Assembly: GCA_017516785.1 (NCBI GenBank)
Contig: JAFXAV010000023.1
Span: 1 to 55,734 of the forward strand
Reading direction: 5' to 3'
Source of the DNA: Oscillospiraceae bacterium
Lineage (GTDB): Bacteria; Bacillota_A; Clostridia; Oscillospirales; Oscillospiraceae
DNA: 55,734 bases
In this document: positions 1 through 6,901 of the stretch, piece by piece
How the letters are laid out: every line of letters begins with the position of its first letter
Numbering within the stretch: the stretch's first letter is position 1
Program-made: the position numbers and the translations under genes
The notes under the pieces: generated by a model
What the model saw: only the letters and a program-made list of their open reading frames with translations
Told to the model about the DNA's origin: nothing
Database searches by the model: none

Positions 1-63
1 GAAGGCATCGGCCCCTATCAGGGTGAGGAACACAGAATCTGCAAATACTTCTTCGCGATCTAA
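1..63 (+). CDS. C-terminal end of an unrecognised protein (partial)
   Basis: An open frame enters from the left edge and gives 20 residues ending in ICKYFFAI before a TAA at 61-63. A terminator hairpin starts 8 bases later, which supports this being a real gene end. Twenty residues are too few to assign a family. No function is claimed. Confidence 0.55.
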   Translation, partial: EGIGPYQGEEHRICKYFFAI

Positions 64-70
64 AATAAAA

Positions 71-118
71 AATGCGTGATACCCAGCCCATGGGACTGAA
101 GTATCACGCATTCTTTTG
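71..118 (+). terminator. Rho-independent terminator of the left-edge gene
   Basis: A 12-bp perfect stem (AATGCGTGATAC at 71-82, GTATCACGCATT at 101-112) is followed by CTTTTGTT. It lies directly after the stop of the partial plus-strand gene and faces the minus-strand operon ending at 200. Confidence 0.85.
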
Positions 119-199
119 TTGTTGCCCCCTGTTTGGCAGCTACCCTATGTCAGTAGTTTTCATACTGTCTTATTGGAAGCTGCCTTGGGGCGGCTCTTT

Positions 200-874
200 T
201 TATTTGACGTCAATGATGTTCATATCCAGCCAAGGGGGGCAATTTTCATCAGTAATGAATCCTTCCTCCCGTACCAGAACAATGCCAATATCAGCACATA
301 CAAGCCGCTTCATGTAATTGCCGGCGTTTTCTGAAACAAGTCCTGTTTTGACATAACCGATGGTCACAGTAAGATCAGAGCAAACAGCCAGTTCTGCTTC
401 ACCGGTGTCACCATTCATGCCGCTGTTGATGTCAACACTGACAATGAAGGCACCGGATGCATTGATGGCTTCTATTGCATCCCGATAGCTTCCCCGGACT
501 GTTCCGGAAAAGCCGGTACCCAGCAGGCAGTCTACTACAGTAGTAAATCCATTCAGACAGTCAGGTTCAAAAGAACAGATTGTCACACCGGCTTCTTTTG
601 CCTTTTCCGCATAATAGGCGCTGTCGGAAGACAGTTTCTGACTGACTGTAAATACTGTGCAGTCATATCCCCGCTCTTTCATAATACAGGCAAGGGCAAA
701 GCCGTCACCGCCGTTATTGCCGGATCCCACCAGAATGGCCGTGCTGCCCGGCCAGGTGTAAGCCTTAAAAACACCGAAAGCCGCCCGATACATCAGTTCC
801 AGACCCGGCACCAGATTGGCAATTGTGTAGGCATCACTTTGACGCATATTTTCAACAGAAATGCAAGAAATCAT
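200..874 (-). CDS. nnrE: NAD(P)H-hydrate epimerase (YjeF N-terminal domain)
   Basis: This enzyme epimerises the R form of damaged, hydrated NAD(P)H to the S form so that the dehydratase can repair it. The Rossmann-like YjeF_N fold carries the signature GSGNNGGDGF near residues 51-60, then a VDCLLGTGFSG stretch and VSVDINSGMNGDTGE, which supplies the acidic active-site residues. It is about 224 aa, so only the epimerase is present. The ADP-dependent dehydratase that many bacteria fuse C-terminally is absent. The start at 874 was chosen because GGAGG sits 6 bases upstream, inside the yaaA end. An in-frame ATG at 892 would overlap yaaA and lacks such a site. It is the last gene of the minus-strand operon from 3721. 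Confidence 0.9.
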   Translation of the reverse strand: MISCISVENMRQSDAYTIANLVPGLELMYRAAFGVFKAYTWPGSTAILVGSGNNGGDGFALACIMKERGYDCTVFTVSQKLSSDSAYYAEKAKEAGVTICSFEPDCLNGFTTVVDCLLGTGFSGTVRGSYRDAIEAINASGAFIVSVDINSGMNGDTGEAELAVCSDLTVTIGYVKTGLVSENAGNYMKRLVCADIGIVLVREEGFITDENCPPWLDMNIIDVK

Positions 875-875
875 G

Positions 876-1631
876 TCAACCTCCGGTTGCATCCATTATA
901 AATACAAACTTTTTATCATCAGAACGTGATTCATCAAACCGGTAGTTCAGCCGGTCAAAGGACTTCATCAGCTCCGGATTTTCGATCTGGTTTTCCGCCA
1001 TGTAACGAACCATCTCACCCCGGGCCATTTTGCACATGGTACCCTTTTCAATCACCTTGCAGTCCTTTTCTTCGCCAAAGACACAGGTGATAAACCGTAC
1101 ATTTTCAGGTAAATATTGGGATACGCATACACTGTACTCCCGGGACGCCAAATTAATGATGCAGTCCGTTTCTTCCAGTAGTGCCCTGGCAATGCTGTCA
1201 CCCCAGTAGGCATAAAGGTCCCTGCACTCCCCCACCCAGAGCTTTGCCTGCATTTCCAGGCGGTAGGGTGTCACCCCATCAAAGGGTTTCAGAACACCGT
1301 AAAACCCCGAGAGAATCCTCAGATGCTCCTGGATATAGCAAAGCGCCTGATCCGTAAATACCCCCGGAGCCATATAACGGTACTGGATGCCTTCATAGGC
1401 CAGAACCGCTGGGGTCAGCCGGTTACGCAGATCCATATTCTGAAGTCTTTGGATATTCTGTGCCGCAATCTGGTCATTGCATTTCCAGAGTTTCTTCAGC
1501 TGGGCATCGGACATGGACTGCAGAATTGCGCAAAGCTGCTCCGTCCTGGTCAAAAAACGAGGCAACCCCCGACAGGGAAAGCTATCTGTGTCCACATTCA
1601 TTTTTTTGGCAGGAGAAATGATAATTCTCAT
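876..1631 (-). CDS. yaaA: YaaA family peroxide-stress protein (DUF328)
   Basis: The N-terminus MRIIISPAKKM is the diagnostic YaaA/DUF328 opening, and the 251-aa length is normal for the family. In E. coli YaaA lowers intracellular unincorporated iron during hydrogen peroxide stress and binds DNA; the same role here is inference from the family. Further conserved blocks are PAVLAYEGIQYRYM and INLASREYS. The gene sits 3 bases downstream of bcp, a thiol peroxidase, and one base upstream of nnrE. The three together look like an oxidative-damage module. The C-terminal end is slightly acidic and ordinary. Confidence 0.92.
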   Translation of the reverse strand: MRIIISPAKKMNVDTDSFPCRGLPRFLTRTEQLCAILQSMSDAQLKKLWKCNDQIAAQNIQRLQNMDLRNRLTPAVLAYEGIQYRYMAPGVFTDQALCYIQEHLRILSGFYGVLKPFDGVTPYRLEMQAKLWVGECRDLYAYWGDSIARALLEETDCIINLASREYSVCVSQYLPENVRFITCVFGEEKDCKVIEKGTMCKMARGEMVRYMAENQIENPELMKSFDRLNYRFDESRSDDKKFVFIMDATGG

Positions 1632-1634
1632 AGC

Positions 1635-2093
1635 TTACGCTCCAAGATATGCAAGAATTTCCGCCGCATTGGTATCAGGCTTGACCTTGGGCATCACACG
1701 CTCAATGTTTCCCTGCTCGTCAATGATGAAAGTGGTTCGTACCACACCCATACTGACCTTTCCGTAGAGCTTCTTTTCCTGCCAGACACCGTAGCTCTGA
1801 ATGGCCTTCAATTCCGGGTCGGACAGCAGAATAAAAGGCAGATTATTCTTCTGGGCGAACTTCAGATGAGATGCCGCGCTGTCTTTACTGATTCCGATAA
1901 CCACCACATCTTTGGATTTGAAACCATCATAGGCTGCCGCAAAGGCGCATGCCTGACGGGTGCAGCCGGGGGTATTATCCTTAGGGTAAAAATACAAAAC
2001 CACCTTTTTTCCAAGAAAATCGGAAAGACTGACGACATTACCGTCTTTATCGTTCAGAGTAAATTCCGGCGCTTTCATGCCTGTTTCCAGCAT
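1635..2093 (-). CDS. bcp: Thiol peroxidase Bcp (peroxiredoxin Q)
   Basis: This cytoplasmic peroxiredoxin reduces hydrogen peroxide and organic hydroperoxides with electrons from thioredoxin. The peroxidatic site is TPGCTRQAC: Cys44, with the resolving Cys49 five residues on, which is the atypical 2-Cys arrangement of the Bcp/PrxQ class. The 152-aa length is standard. Conserved flanks include YFYPKDNTPGC and the later GVVRTTFIID. The start lies 19 bases inside the 3' end of the SGNH hydrolase gene, which suggests translational coupling. It belongs to the operon from 3721 down to 200. Confidence 0.95.
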   Translation of the reverse strand: MLETGMKAPEFTLNDKDGNVVSLSDFLGKKVVLYFYPKDNTPGCTRQACAFAAAYDGFKSKDVVVIGISKDSAASHLKFAQKNNLPFILLSDPELKAIQSYGVWQEKKLYGKVSMGVVRTTFIIDEQGNIERVMPKVKPDTNAAEILAYLGA

Positions 2094-2626
2094 AGTTCAT
2101 TCTCCTTTTCCAAATATTCAGTCAATCTCTCTGCAAATACTCTGTGCCCCTCCTCGCTGAGGTGTACGCCGTCATACGCGAGAGGAATGTTCCACTGTCC
2201 GGCATCGGCAAACCGGACACCCAGGCGCTTTGCGAGGCTCTGGTAAAGCTTAGCAAGGCATGCAGAATCGTCGATCAGCTTCTGATCTTGAACCCAGGCG
2301 CCCGGTTTCATGACCGGAGGAGCAATCAGCAGCACTCTGTTCAAATTCCTGGATTTCAGAAATTGCTCCATCTTATGGCAGGCAGCTTCAGGAGAAGCGC
2401 CCTCCAGCAAGTCATTGGTTCCAAGCATCAAGATCAAAAGATCCGTATCCGAGGAAAATTCCACTGCCTCTGTAGGAATCTTCCGGCCATTTATGCCCCA
2501 GTTACAAACAGAGCAATTTAGCTTTTCCGCCAGAATTGCGGGCCAGGGATAATCATACCGACCACCGAAGTATCCTCTGGGATCATATCCCCAGGTATTG
2601 GAATCCCCGTAACAGCTGATCTTCAT
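2075..2626 (-). CDS. SGNH/GDSL-family hydrolase
   Basis: This is a small (183 aa) esterase-type hydrolase of the SGNH superfamily. Block I is YGDSNTWG with the nucleophile Ser near residue 9. Block III is LMLGTNDL, supplying the oxyanion Asn, and block V is YDGVHLSEEGH with the catalytic Asp and His. A Gly-Asn oxyanion partner fits WGINGRKIP. No signal peptide is visible, so it is probably cytoplasmic. Similar proteins are arylesterases, acyl-CoA thioesterases or carbohydrate deacetylases, and the substrate cannot be read from the sequence. It overlaps the ArsC-like gene by 4 bases and bcp by 19 bases. Confidence 0.88.
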   Translation of the reverse strand: MKISCYGDSNTWGYDPRGYFGGRYDYPWPAILAEKLNCSVCNWGINGRKIPTEAVEFSSDTDLLILMLGTNDLLEGASPEAACHKMEQFLKSRNLNRVLLIAPPVMKPGAWVQDQKLIDDSACLAKLYQSLAKRLGVRFADAGQWNIPLAYDGVHLSEEGHRVFAERLTEYLEKENELCWKQA

Positions 2627-3033
2627 AGCAATTTCCCGTCCGCAATGCGTTTTTTCAGATCCAGCAGCTTCTCCTTGATGCGCTCCATGGTATACAGAAA
2701 CGCTGTATCATCCCTGCCGCTGGGATCCTCCAGTCCCCAGTCCTCCCGGTATTTGCAGGGCAGGAACGGACAATGGACATTGCATCCCATGGTAATCACA
2801 ATATCTATTTCCGGAAGCTCGGAAAGAAGTTTGCTGTACTGATTTTCCTCCATATCAATGCCATGAACATGCTTCATGAGCCGAACGGCATCCTGATTGA
2901 TCCGGGGTTTTGTCTCCGTGCCCGCAGAATAGCTTTCAAAGACATCAGAGCAAAGCTTCGTTCCCAATGCCTCCGCCATCTGGCTGCGGCAGGAATTATG
3001 GACGCAGATAAAGGCAACCTTAGGCTTTTTCAT
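2623..3033 (-). CDS. ArsC-like arsenate reductase / low-MW phosphatase-fold protein
   Basis: A 136-aa protein of the low-molecular-weight phosphatase fold. The P-loop CVHNSCR (CX5R, Cys10) is at the N-terminus, as in thioredoxin-coupled arsenate reductases. A second cysteine group, MGCNVHCPFLPC, lies near residues 85-96, followed by WGLEDPSG with the general-acid Asp. The redox cysteines argue for arsenate reductase rather than tyrosine phosphatase. No arsenite pump or ArsR regulator is adjacent, so a role in general phosphate or arsenate stress, or another thiol reaction, remains possible. It overlaps the DUF5714 gene upstream by 14 bases. Confidence 0.85.
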   Translation of the reverse strand: MKKPKVAFICVHNSCRSQMAEALGTKLCSDVFESYSAGTETKPRINQDAVRLMKHVHGIDMEENQYSKLLSELPEIDIVITMGCNVHCPFLPCKYREDWGLEDPSGRDDTAFLYTMERIKEKLLDLKKRIADGKLL

Positions 3034-3721
3034 GATTGGCCTCCGAAAATGGGCACCGCTTGCCGATGCACTGGTTGTTTTTCTTGCTATAGTCGCAGAC
3101 AGGAACGGTTTTCGTCATTTTCACGCCCAGCTGCTCATTTGCAAAATCAATCGCTGCCAGTATAGAAAGCCAGGAATCCCGCTTGCAGCACCGGGGTCCG
3201 CCCACACTTCCAATTGCATCCAAAGCTCTGGAAGTCATCCGGTTGCTCAGACCCCAGGGTTCCGTCGCCAGGGGCGTGGATTTCGTTGCAATGGCCATGA
3301 ACTGTCCGGCGCTGATTCCAGCGCCACAGGCCCCCCAGAAGCCGCAGGCGCCCCCTGGAACTGCTTTGCCACGGCTGTACATCTCTTTCAGCGCATCCGC
3401 AAGATCAATCGCTCCCCCTGCGTTGCGAAAAGCAGTGAGCAGTGCGGCACCAACCATCACATGATGCTCAGGTCCATGCATATGGCAGAACGGCATTTCC
3501 ATCATTCTGCGGATGATATCGATGGGATCGGTTGAGGTTTCAGTGAGGCAAATGCCTAAAATGCTGTCCATACCCCGTGTATGGCAATCGGAGCAAACAT
3601 AATGCCCCGCTACGCAGCGGGTTTTGCTGAGTTCCCGTTTGCCGCAGATGGCGCATTCCATCATTTCATCCTGCTGAAAGTATTCCAATGGTGCTTTGCA
3701 GATCAAACACTCTTCTTTCAT
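3020..3721 (-). CDS. DUF5714 domain protein with zinc-finger-like N-terminus
   Basis: First gene of the minus-strand operon, 233 aa. The N-terminal ~60 residues hold paired cysteines (CLIC, CAIC, CVAGHYVCSDCH) that resemble a small zinc ribbon. The remainder contains FCHMHGPEHHVMVGAALLTAF and a Gly/Ala-rich GGACGFWGACGAGIS stretch, which I recognise as the DUF5714 family. That family occurs in anaerobes and methanogens, often beside methyltransferases or redox proteins, and has no settled function. Conserved Cys and His suggest metal binding (inference). Start is supported by AAAGGAGG upstream of ATG at 3721. Confidence 0.75.
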   Translation of the reverse strand: MKEECLICKAPLEYFQQDEMMECAICGKRELSKTRCVAGHYVCSDCHTRGMDSILGICLTETSTDPIDIIRRMMEMPFCHMHGPEHHVMVGAALLTAFRNAGGAIDLADALKEMYSRGKAVPGGACGFWGACGAGISAGQFMAIATKSTPLATEPWGLSNRMTSRALDAIGSVGGPRCCKRDSWLSILAAIDFANEQLGVKMTKTVPVCDYSKKNNQCIGKRCPFSEANHEKA

Positions 3722-3883
3722 GGCCGGACCTCCTTTGAATCATTACGTATAATTTATCATAAGATGACCCTTTTCGCAATCAGAAAGCATTTTCTCCTGA
3801 AAATAGAAATTATTTTTCAGTCTTGCTGCGAAACTAATTTTTCGAGGAAACAAAAGAAAAATCGGCAAAATCACGAATCAATG

Positions 3884-3913
3884 TTGCAATACTGCAGCGG
3901 AATGTAGTATACT
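3884..3913 (+). promoter_or_regulatory. Sigma-A promoter of the RpiR regulator with palindromic -10
   Basis: TTGCAA (3884-3889), an 18-base spacer and TATACT (3908-3913). The -10 lies inside the perfect palindrome TAGTATACTA (3905-3914), a plausible autoregulatory site for the dimeric regulator that follows. Confidence 0.7.
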
Positions 3914-4012
3914 AACTATGTAACTGAGATTATCTGGAAATTCTTTTTCCCAAGAGTTTCAGCTTCTGCCATCCCATACCGGATTTCCGGGATATATAAG
4001 GAGAACATACAA

Positions 4013-4891
4013 ATGTCATCCATTGAATTGCGCGTACGCAGCATCTACGATTCCCTGAGCAACGCAGAAAAGAAGGTTGCAGAGTATTTTTTAAATAACG
4101 TGGAAGACATCTTCCATAAACCCATTGCCCAGCTGGCCGAGGAAGCAGGTGTCAGCAAGGTTGCATGGGTTCGTTTCTGCAAAGACATCGGATTTGACGG
4201 TCTGAAAGATCTCAAGAAGGCACTGTTTGCCCAGATGTGTGAAAAAGAAGAGGACATCATATCGGAGCCTTTTTCCGATGTCCGAAACATCGCCGACACA
4301 AAGTCTCTGATTGAAGGCATCAGCCAGAACAGCATCCGTGCAATTCAGGATACGGCGCAACTGCTTGATCCGGAATCCCTTGAAAAGGCCGCAAAACTGA
4401 TTCTGAACGCCAATTCTGTTCGAATTTTCGGCGTAGGCGCTTCCGGAATGGTTGGCAACGACCTTCACAGCAAGCTGATGCGAATCAACAAAAACAGCTA
4501 TTTCAGTACCGACCACCACAGTCAGCTGACCTATGCCGCCAACATGACAGAAAAAGACGTTGCCGTTCTCATCTCCATGTCCGGCAAGACAAAGGAAATG
4601 CTTGAAGTTCTCACCCTCATGAAGCAGAACAGTGTCCCTTCCCTGGCGCTGACAAGCTACAGCAAGACACCTCTAGCCCAGAATGCGGACACGGTACTCT
4701 ACATCTCCGCGCCTGAAATCACCATGCGCAGCGGCGCCATGAGCAGCCGCCTGGCTCAATTAATGGTCATTGATGCACTGTTTACAGCTGTAGCTCATAT
4801 GGATTATGACACCGTCGCTGTCAGCCTTGAAAAAAGCCATGAGAGCATCCGCTCCCACCGAGTCAACAGCACGAACTACAAATTTGAATAA
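4013..4891 (+). CDS. MurR/RpiR family transcriptional regulator
   Basis: 292 aa with the two-part layout of the family. An N-terminal helix-turn-helix domain spans about residues 1-77 (SNAEKKVAEYFLNN, then AEEAGVSKVAWVRFCKDIGF), and a SIS sugar-phosphate-binding domain about 120-260 (VRIFGVGASGMVGNDL, VAVLISMSGKTKEMLEV). These regulators sense sugar phosphates. MurR of E. coli senses MurNAc-6-phosphate, the substrate of MurQ, which is encoded at 14300-15196. That link is inference from neighbourhood. The usual HTH consensus S-x-A-T-V-x-R is here SKVAWVRF, slightly divergent. AAGGAG lies upstream of ATG 4013. It stands alone between its promoter at 3884 and a terminator at 4895. Confidence 0.92.
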   Translation: MSSIELRVRSIYDSLSNAEKKVAEYFLNNVEDIFHKPIAQLAEEAGVSKVAWVRFCKDIGFDGLKDLKKALFAQMCEKEEDIISEPFSDVRNIADTKSLIEGISQNSIRAIQDTAQLLDPESLEKAAKLILNANSVRIFGVGASGMVGNDLHSKLMRINKNSYFSTDHHSQLTYAANMTEKDVAVLISMSGKTKEMLEVLTLMKQNSVPSLALTSYSKTPLAQNADTVLYISAPEITMRSGAMSSRLAQLMVIDALFTAVAHMDYDTVAVSLEKSHESIRSHRVNSTNYKFE

Positions 4892-4894
4892 TAA

Positions 4895-4937
4895 TACTGC
4901 GCTGAGACAGGAAATCCCGTTTCAGCGCAGTTTTTTT
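4895..4937. terminator. Bidirectional terminator between convergent genes
   Basis: A 13-bp stem (ACTGCGCTGAGAC at 4895-4907, GTTTCAGCGCAGT at 4919-4931, one G-T pair) is followed by seven Ts. It ends the RpiR gene, and the same hairpin faces the permease gene ending at 4947. Confidence 0.85.
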
Positions 4938-4946
4938 GCATTTAGA

Positions 4947-5819
4947 TTAACCCTTGACGCCGCCAATGGTCAAGCCCTTCACGAAATACTTGGAAAGGAA
5001 GGGATACAGCACAATGATGGGCACGGAGGAAGTAACGATAACCGCGCACTTCATTGCGATGGAAACGGTGTCAGCTTCGCCGCCGGCATTGCCGACATCC
5101 ATCTGCATGGTACCAACAACCAGGTTGCGGAGGATCATCATGACAGGATATTTGGCGCTCTTCACGTAAATCAAAGCGTTAAACCAGTCATTCCAGAAAT
5201 AAACCGCGTAGTAAAGCGTGATGGTAGCCAGAGCAGGAATGGAAAGCGGAATAAATACATGCCGCATAATACCGAAGTAACCCATGCCGTCGATGAGGGC
5301 AGCTTCCTCAAGCTCGCTGGGGATGGTCTTGAAGAAGTTGATCAGCACGATCAGATTGAAGGTGTTGATGGCCATGGGAAGCACAATGGCCCAGATGGTA
5401 TCGGTCAGCTTCAGTGTGTTCACCAGCAGGAACTTGGGAATCAGGCCGCCGGAGAAGAACATGGTGATGATGACCAGCTTCATGAAGAAGCCATGGCCCT
5501 TCAGCTTGGGGTGAGCCAGAGGGAATGCCATCAGACAGGTCATAACCAGGCAGATTGCGGTACCCAGGAGGGTATAAAGAATGGTGTTGCCGTAGGAACG
5601 GAGAAAGTTGGGGTACTGAATAATCTTAACATAGGCATTCAGCGTAAAATCCTTGGGAAACAGGAACACTTCGCCGTTGGTCAGAGGCTTGGGGCCGGAG
5701 AAAGAGGCGGACAGAACGTACATAAAGGGAACCAGACATACCACCAGCACCAGAACAACCAGTGCCACGACAACAGTATCGAAGATGATATTTTCTTTGT
5801 TGCGATAATACTTTGCCAT
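4947..5819 (-). CDS. Carbohydrate ABC transporter permease, LplC/YtcP type
   Basis: 290-aa inner-membrane permease of the CUT1 class with about six hydrophobic segments. The first is near residues 14-40 (VVVALVVLVLVVCLVPFMYV). The EAA loop that docks to the ATPase reads EEAALIDGMGYFGI...PLSIPAL near residues 180-205. It ends with KYFVKGLTIGGVKG, a typical LplC/MalG-type tail. It is the third gene of a minus-strand operon: substrate-binding lipoprotein, permease, permease. No ATPase gene is in the operon, as is usual for CUT1 systems that share MsmX-like ATPases. GGAGG lies 8 bases before ATG 5819. Confidence 0.92.
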   Translation of the reverse strand: MAKYYRNKENIIFDTVVVALVVLVLVVCLVPFMYVLSASFSGPKPLTNGEVFLFPKDFTLNAYVKIIQYPNFLRSYGNTILYTLLGTAICLVMTCLMAFPLAHPKLKGHGFFMKLVIITMFFSGGLIPKFLLVNTLKLTDTIWAIVLPMAINTFNLIVLINFFKTIPSELEEAALIDGMGYFGIMRHVFIPLSIPALATITLYYAVYFWNDWFNALIYVKSAKYPVMMILRNLVVGTMQMDVGNAGGEADTVSIAMKCAVIVTSSVPIIVLYPFLSKYFVKGLTIGGVKG

Positions 5820-5832
5820 TTTCTCGCCCTCC

Positions 5833-6780
5833 TTAGTAAATGCCGTCGCCGGTGAGCTTCTTGCTGATGTGGTTGGAGAGGGACACCAGAATCAAACCCA
5901 CAACGCCGGTAAACAGGCCAATGGCGGTTGCGTAGGAATAGTTGGAGTTTCTAAGACCGGTTCTGTAAGTCAGGGTATCCAGAATATCGGAAACACCTGC
6001 ATTGATGGGGGTATACATCAGCAGAACCTTTTCAAAGCCCAGAGCCAGGATGCTGCCGACATTCAGAATCAGCATAACCATGATGGTGGGCAAAATAGAA
6101 GGAAGGGTCACATACCAGATTCTCTGGAGACGGGAAGCACCGTCAATTTCAGCAGCCTCATAGAGGTCCTGATTGATGCCGGTAATGGCAGCCAGGAAGA
6201 TGATGGCATTCCAGCCGGTAAACTGCCAGGCTTCAGAGAAAATGTAAACGGGACGGAACCATTCCGCTTCATTCATAAAGTAAATAGGCTCAATTCCGAA
6301 CTCCTTCAGCAGCATGTTCAGGAAGCCGGAACTGGGAGACAGGAACTCGTTCAGGATAGCAATAACAACCACCGTGGAAACGAATCTGGGGATATAGGAT
6401 GCGGTCTGGGCAAACTTTTTGAAAGGCTCCCAGCGCAGCTCATTCAGAGCGATGGCGAAAATAATAGGGATAGGGAAATTGATTGCCAAATTGGATAGAG
6501 ACAGAACCAGGGTATTCTTGAAAGCTTTCCAGAATACGGGGTCCTTCAGGAAACGCTCGACATAGCGCGTGGTCCACTCGGTGCCGAACATACCCTTGCC
6601 GGGAACGTAACGGCGGAATGCCAGGATATTGCCTGCCATGGGGATATAGCGGAAAATGATGTAGTAAGCAACCGGAAGTGCCAGCATAGCATACATAACC
6701 CAATATTGCTTCCAATAAGCGATCCGCTTCGCTTTCTTCTGATTTCGAATCAGCTCATTTTGTGCAGTTGCTCTGCCCAT
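5833..6780 (-). CDS. Carbohydrate ABC transporter permease, LplB type
   Basis: 315-aa permease partner of the 4947-5819 gene. The hydrophobic pattern starts with YWVMYAMLALPVAYYIIF near residues 25-42, and the cytoplasmic EAA loop is YEAAEIDGASRLQRIWYVTL near residues 208-227. The early IPMAGNILAFRRY motif is typical of LplB/YteP permeases paired with large (over 500 aa) lipoproteins. These transport complex or oligomeric sugars, for example rhamnogalacturonan units and host glycans. Here the context points to cell-wall sugars, but the substrate is not determined. The gene follows the lipoprotein gene across a terminator-like hairpin at 6831-6867. Confidence 0.92.
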   Translation of the reverse strand: MGRATAQNELIRNQKKAKRIAYWKQYWVMYAMLALPVAYYIIFRYIPMAGNILAFRRYVPGKGMFGTEWTTRYVERFLKDPVFWKAFKNTLVLSLSNLAINFPIPIIFAIALNELRWEPFKKFAQTASYIPRFVSTVVVIAILNEFLSPSSGFLNMLLKEFGIEPIYFMNEAEWFRPVYIFSEAWQFTGWNAIIFLAAITGINQDLYEAAEIDGASRLQRIWYVTLPSILPTIMVMLILNVGSILALGFEKVLLMYTPINAGVSDILDTLTYRTGLRNSNYSYATAIGLFTGVVGLILVSLSNHISKKLTGDGIY

Positions 6781-6830
6781 AAATAGAACCTCCTTAACGG
6801 TTGCTGCCTGAAAAAGGCGGGAACCTGAAA

Positions 6831-6867
6831 TAGGAAAAAAGATGGGGGTGGGTAACCCACCCCCATC
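6831..6867 (-). terminator. Intercistronic terminator/attenuator between binding protein and permeases
   Basis: A near-perfect 27-base palindrome (GATGGGGGTGGGT at 6841-6853, ACCCACCCCCATC at 6855-6867) is followed on the minus strand by TTTTTTCC. It sits between the lipoprotein stop and the permease start. Partial termination here would give excess binding protein over permease. Confidence 0.8.
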
Positions 6868-6901
6868 GGTGCGATTGGATTTTCTTCAAATCAGCGGATT
6901 A

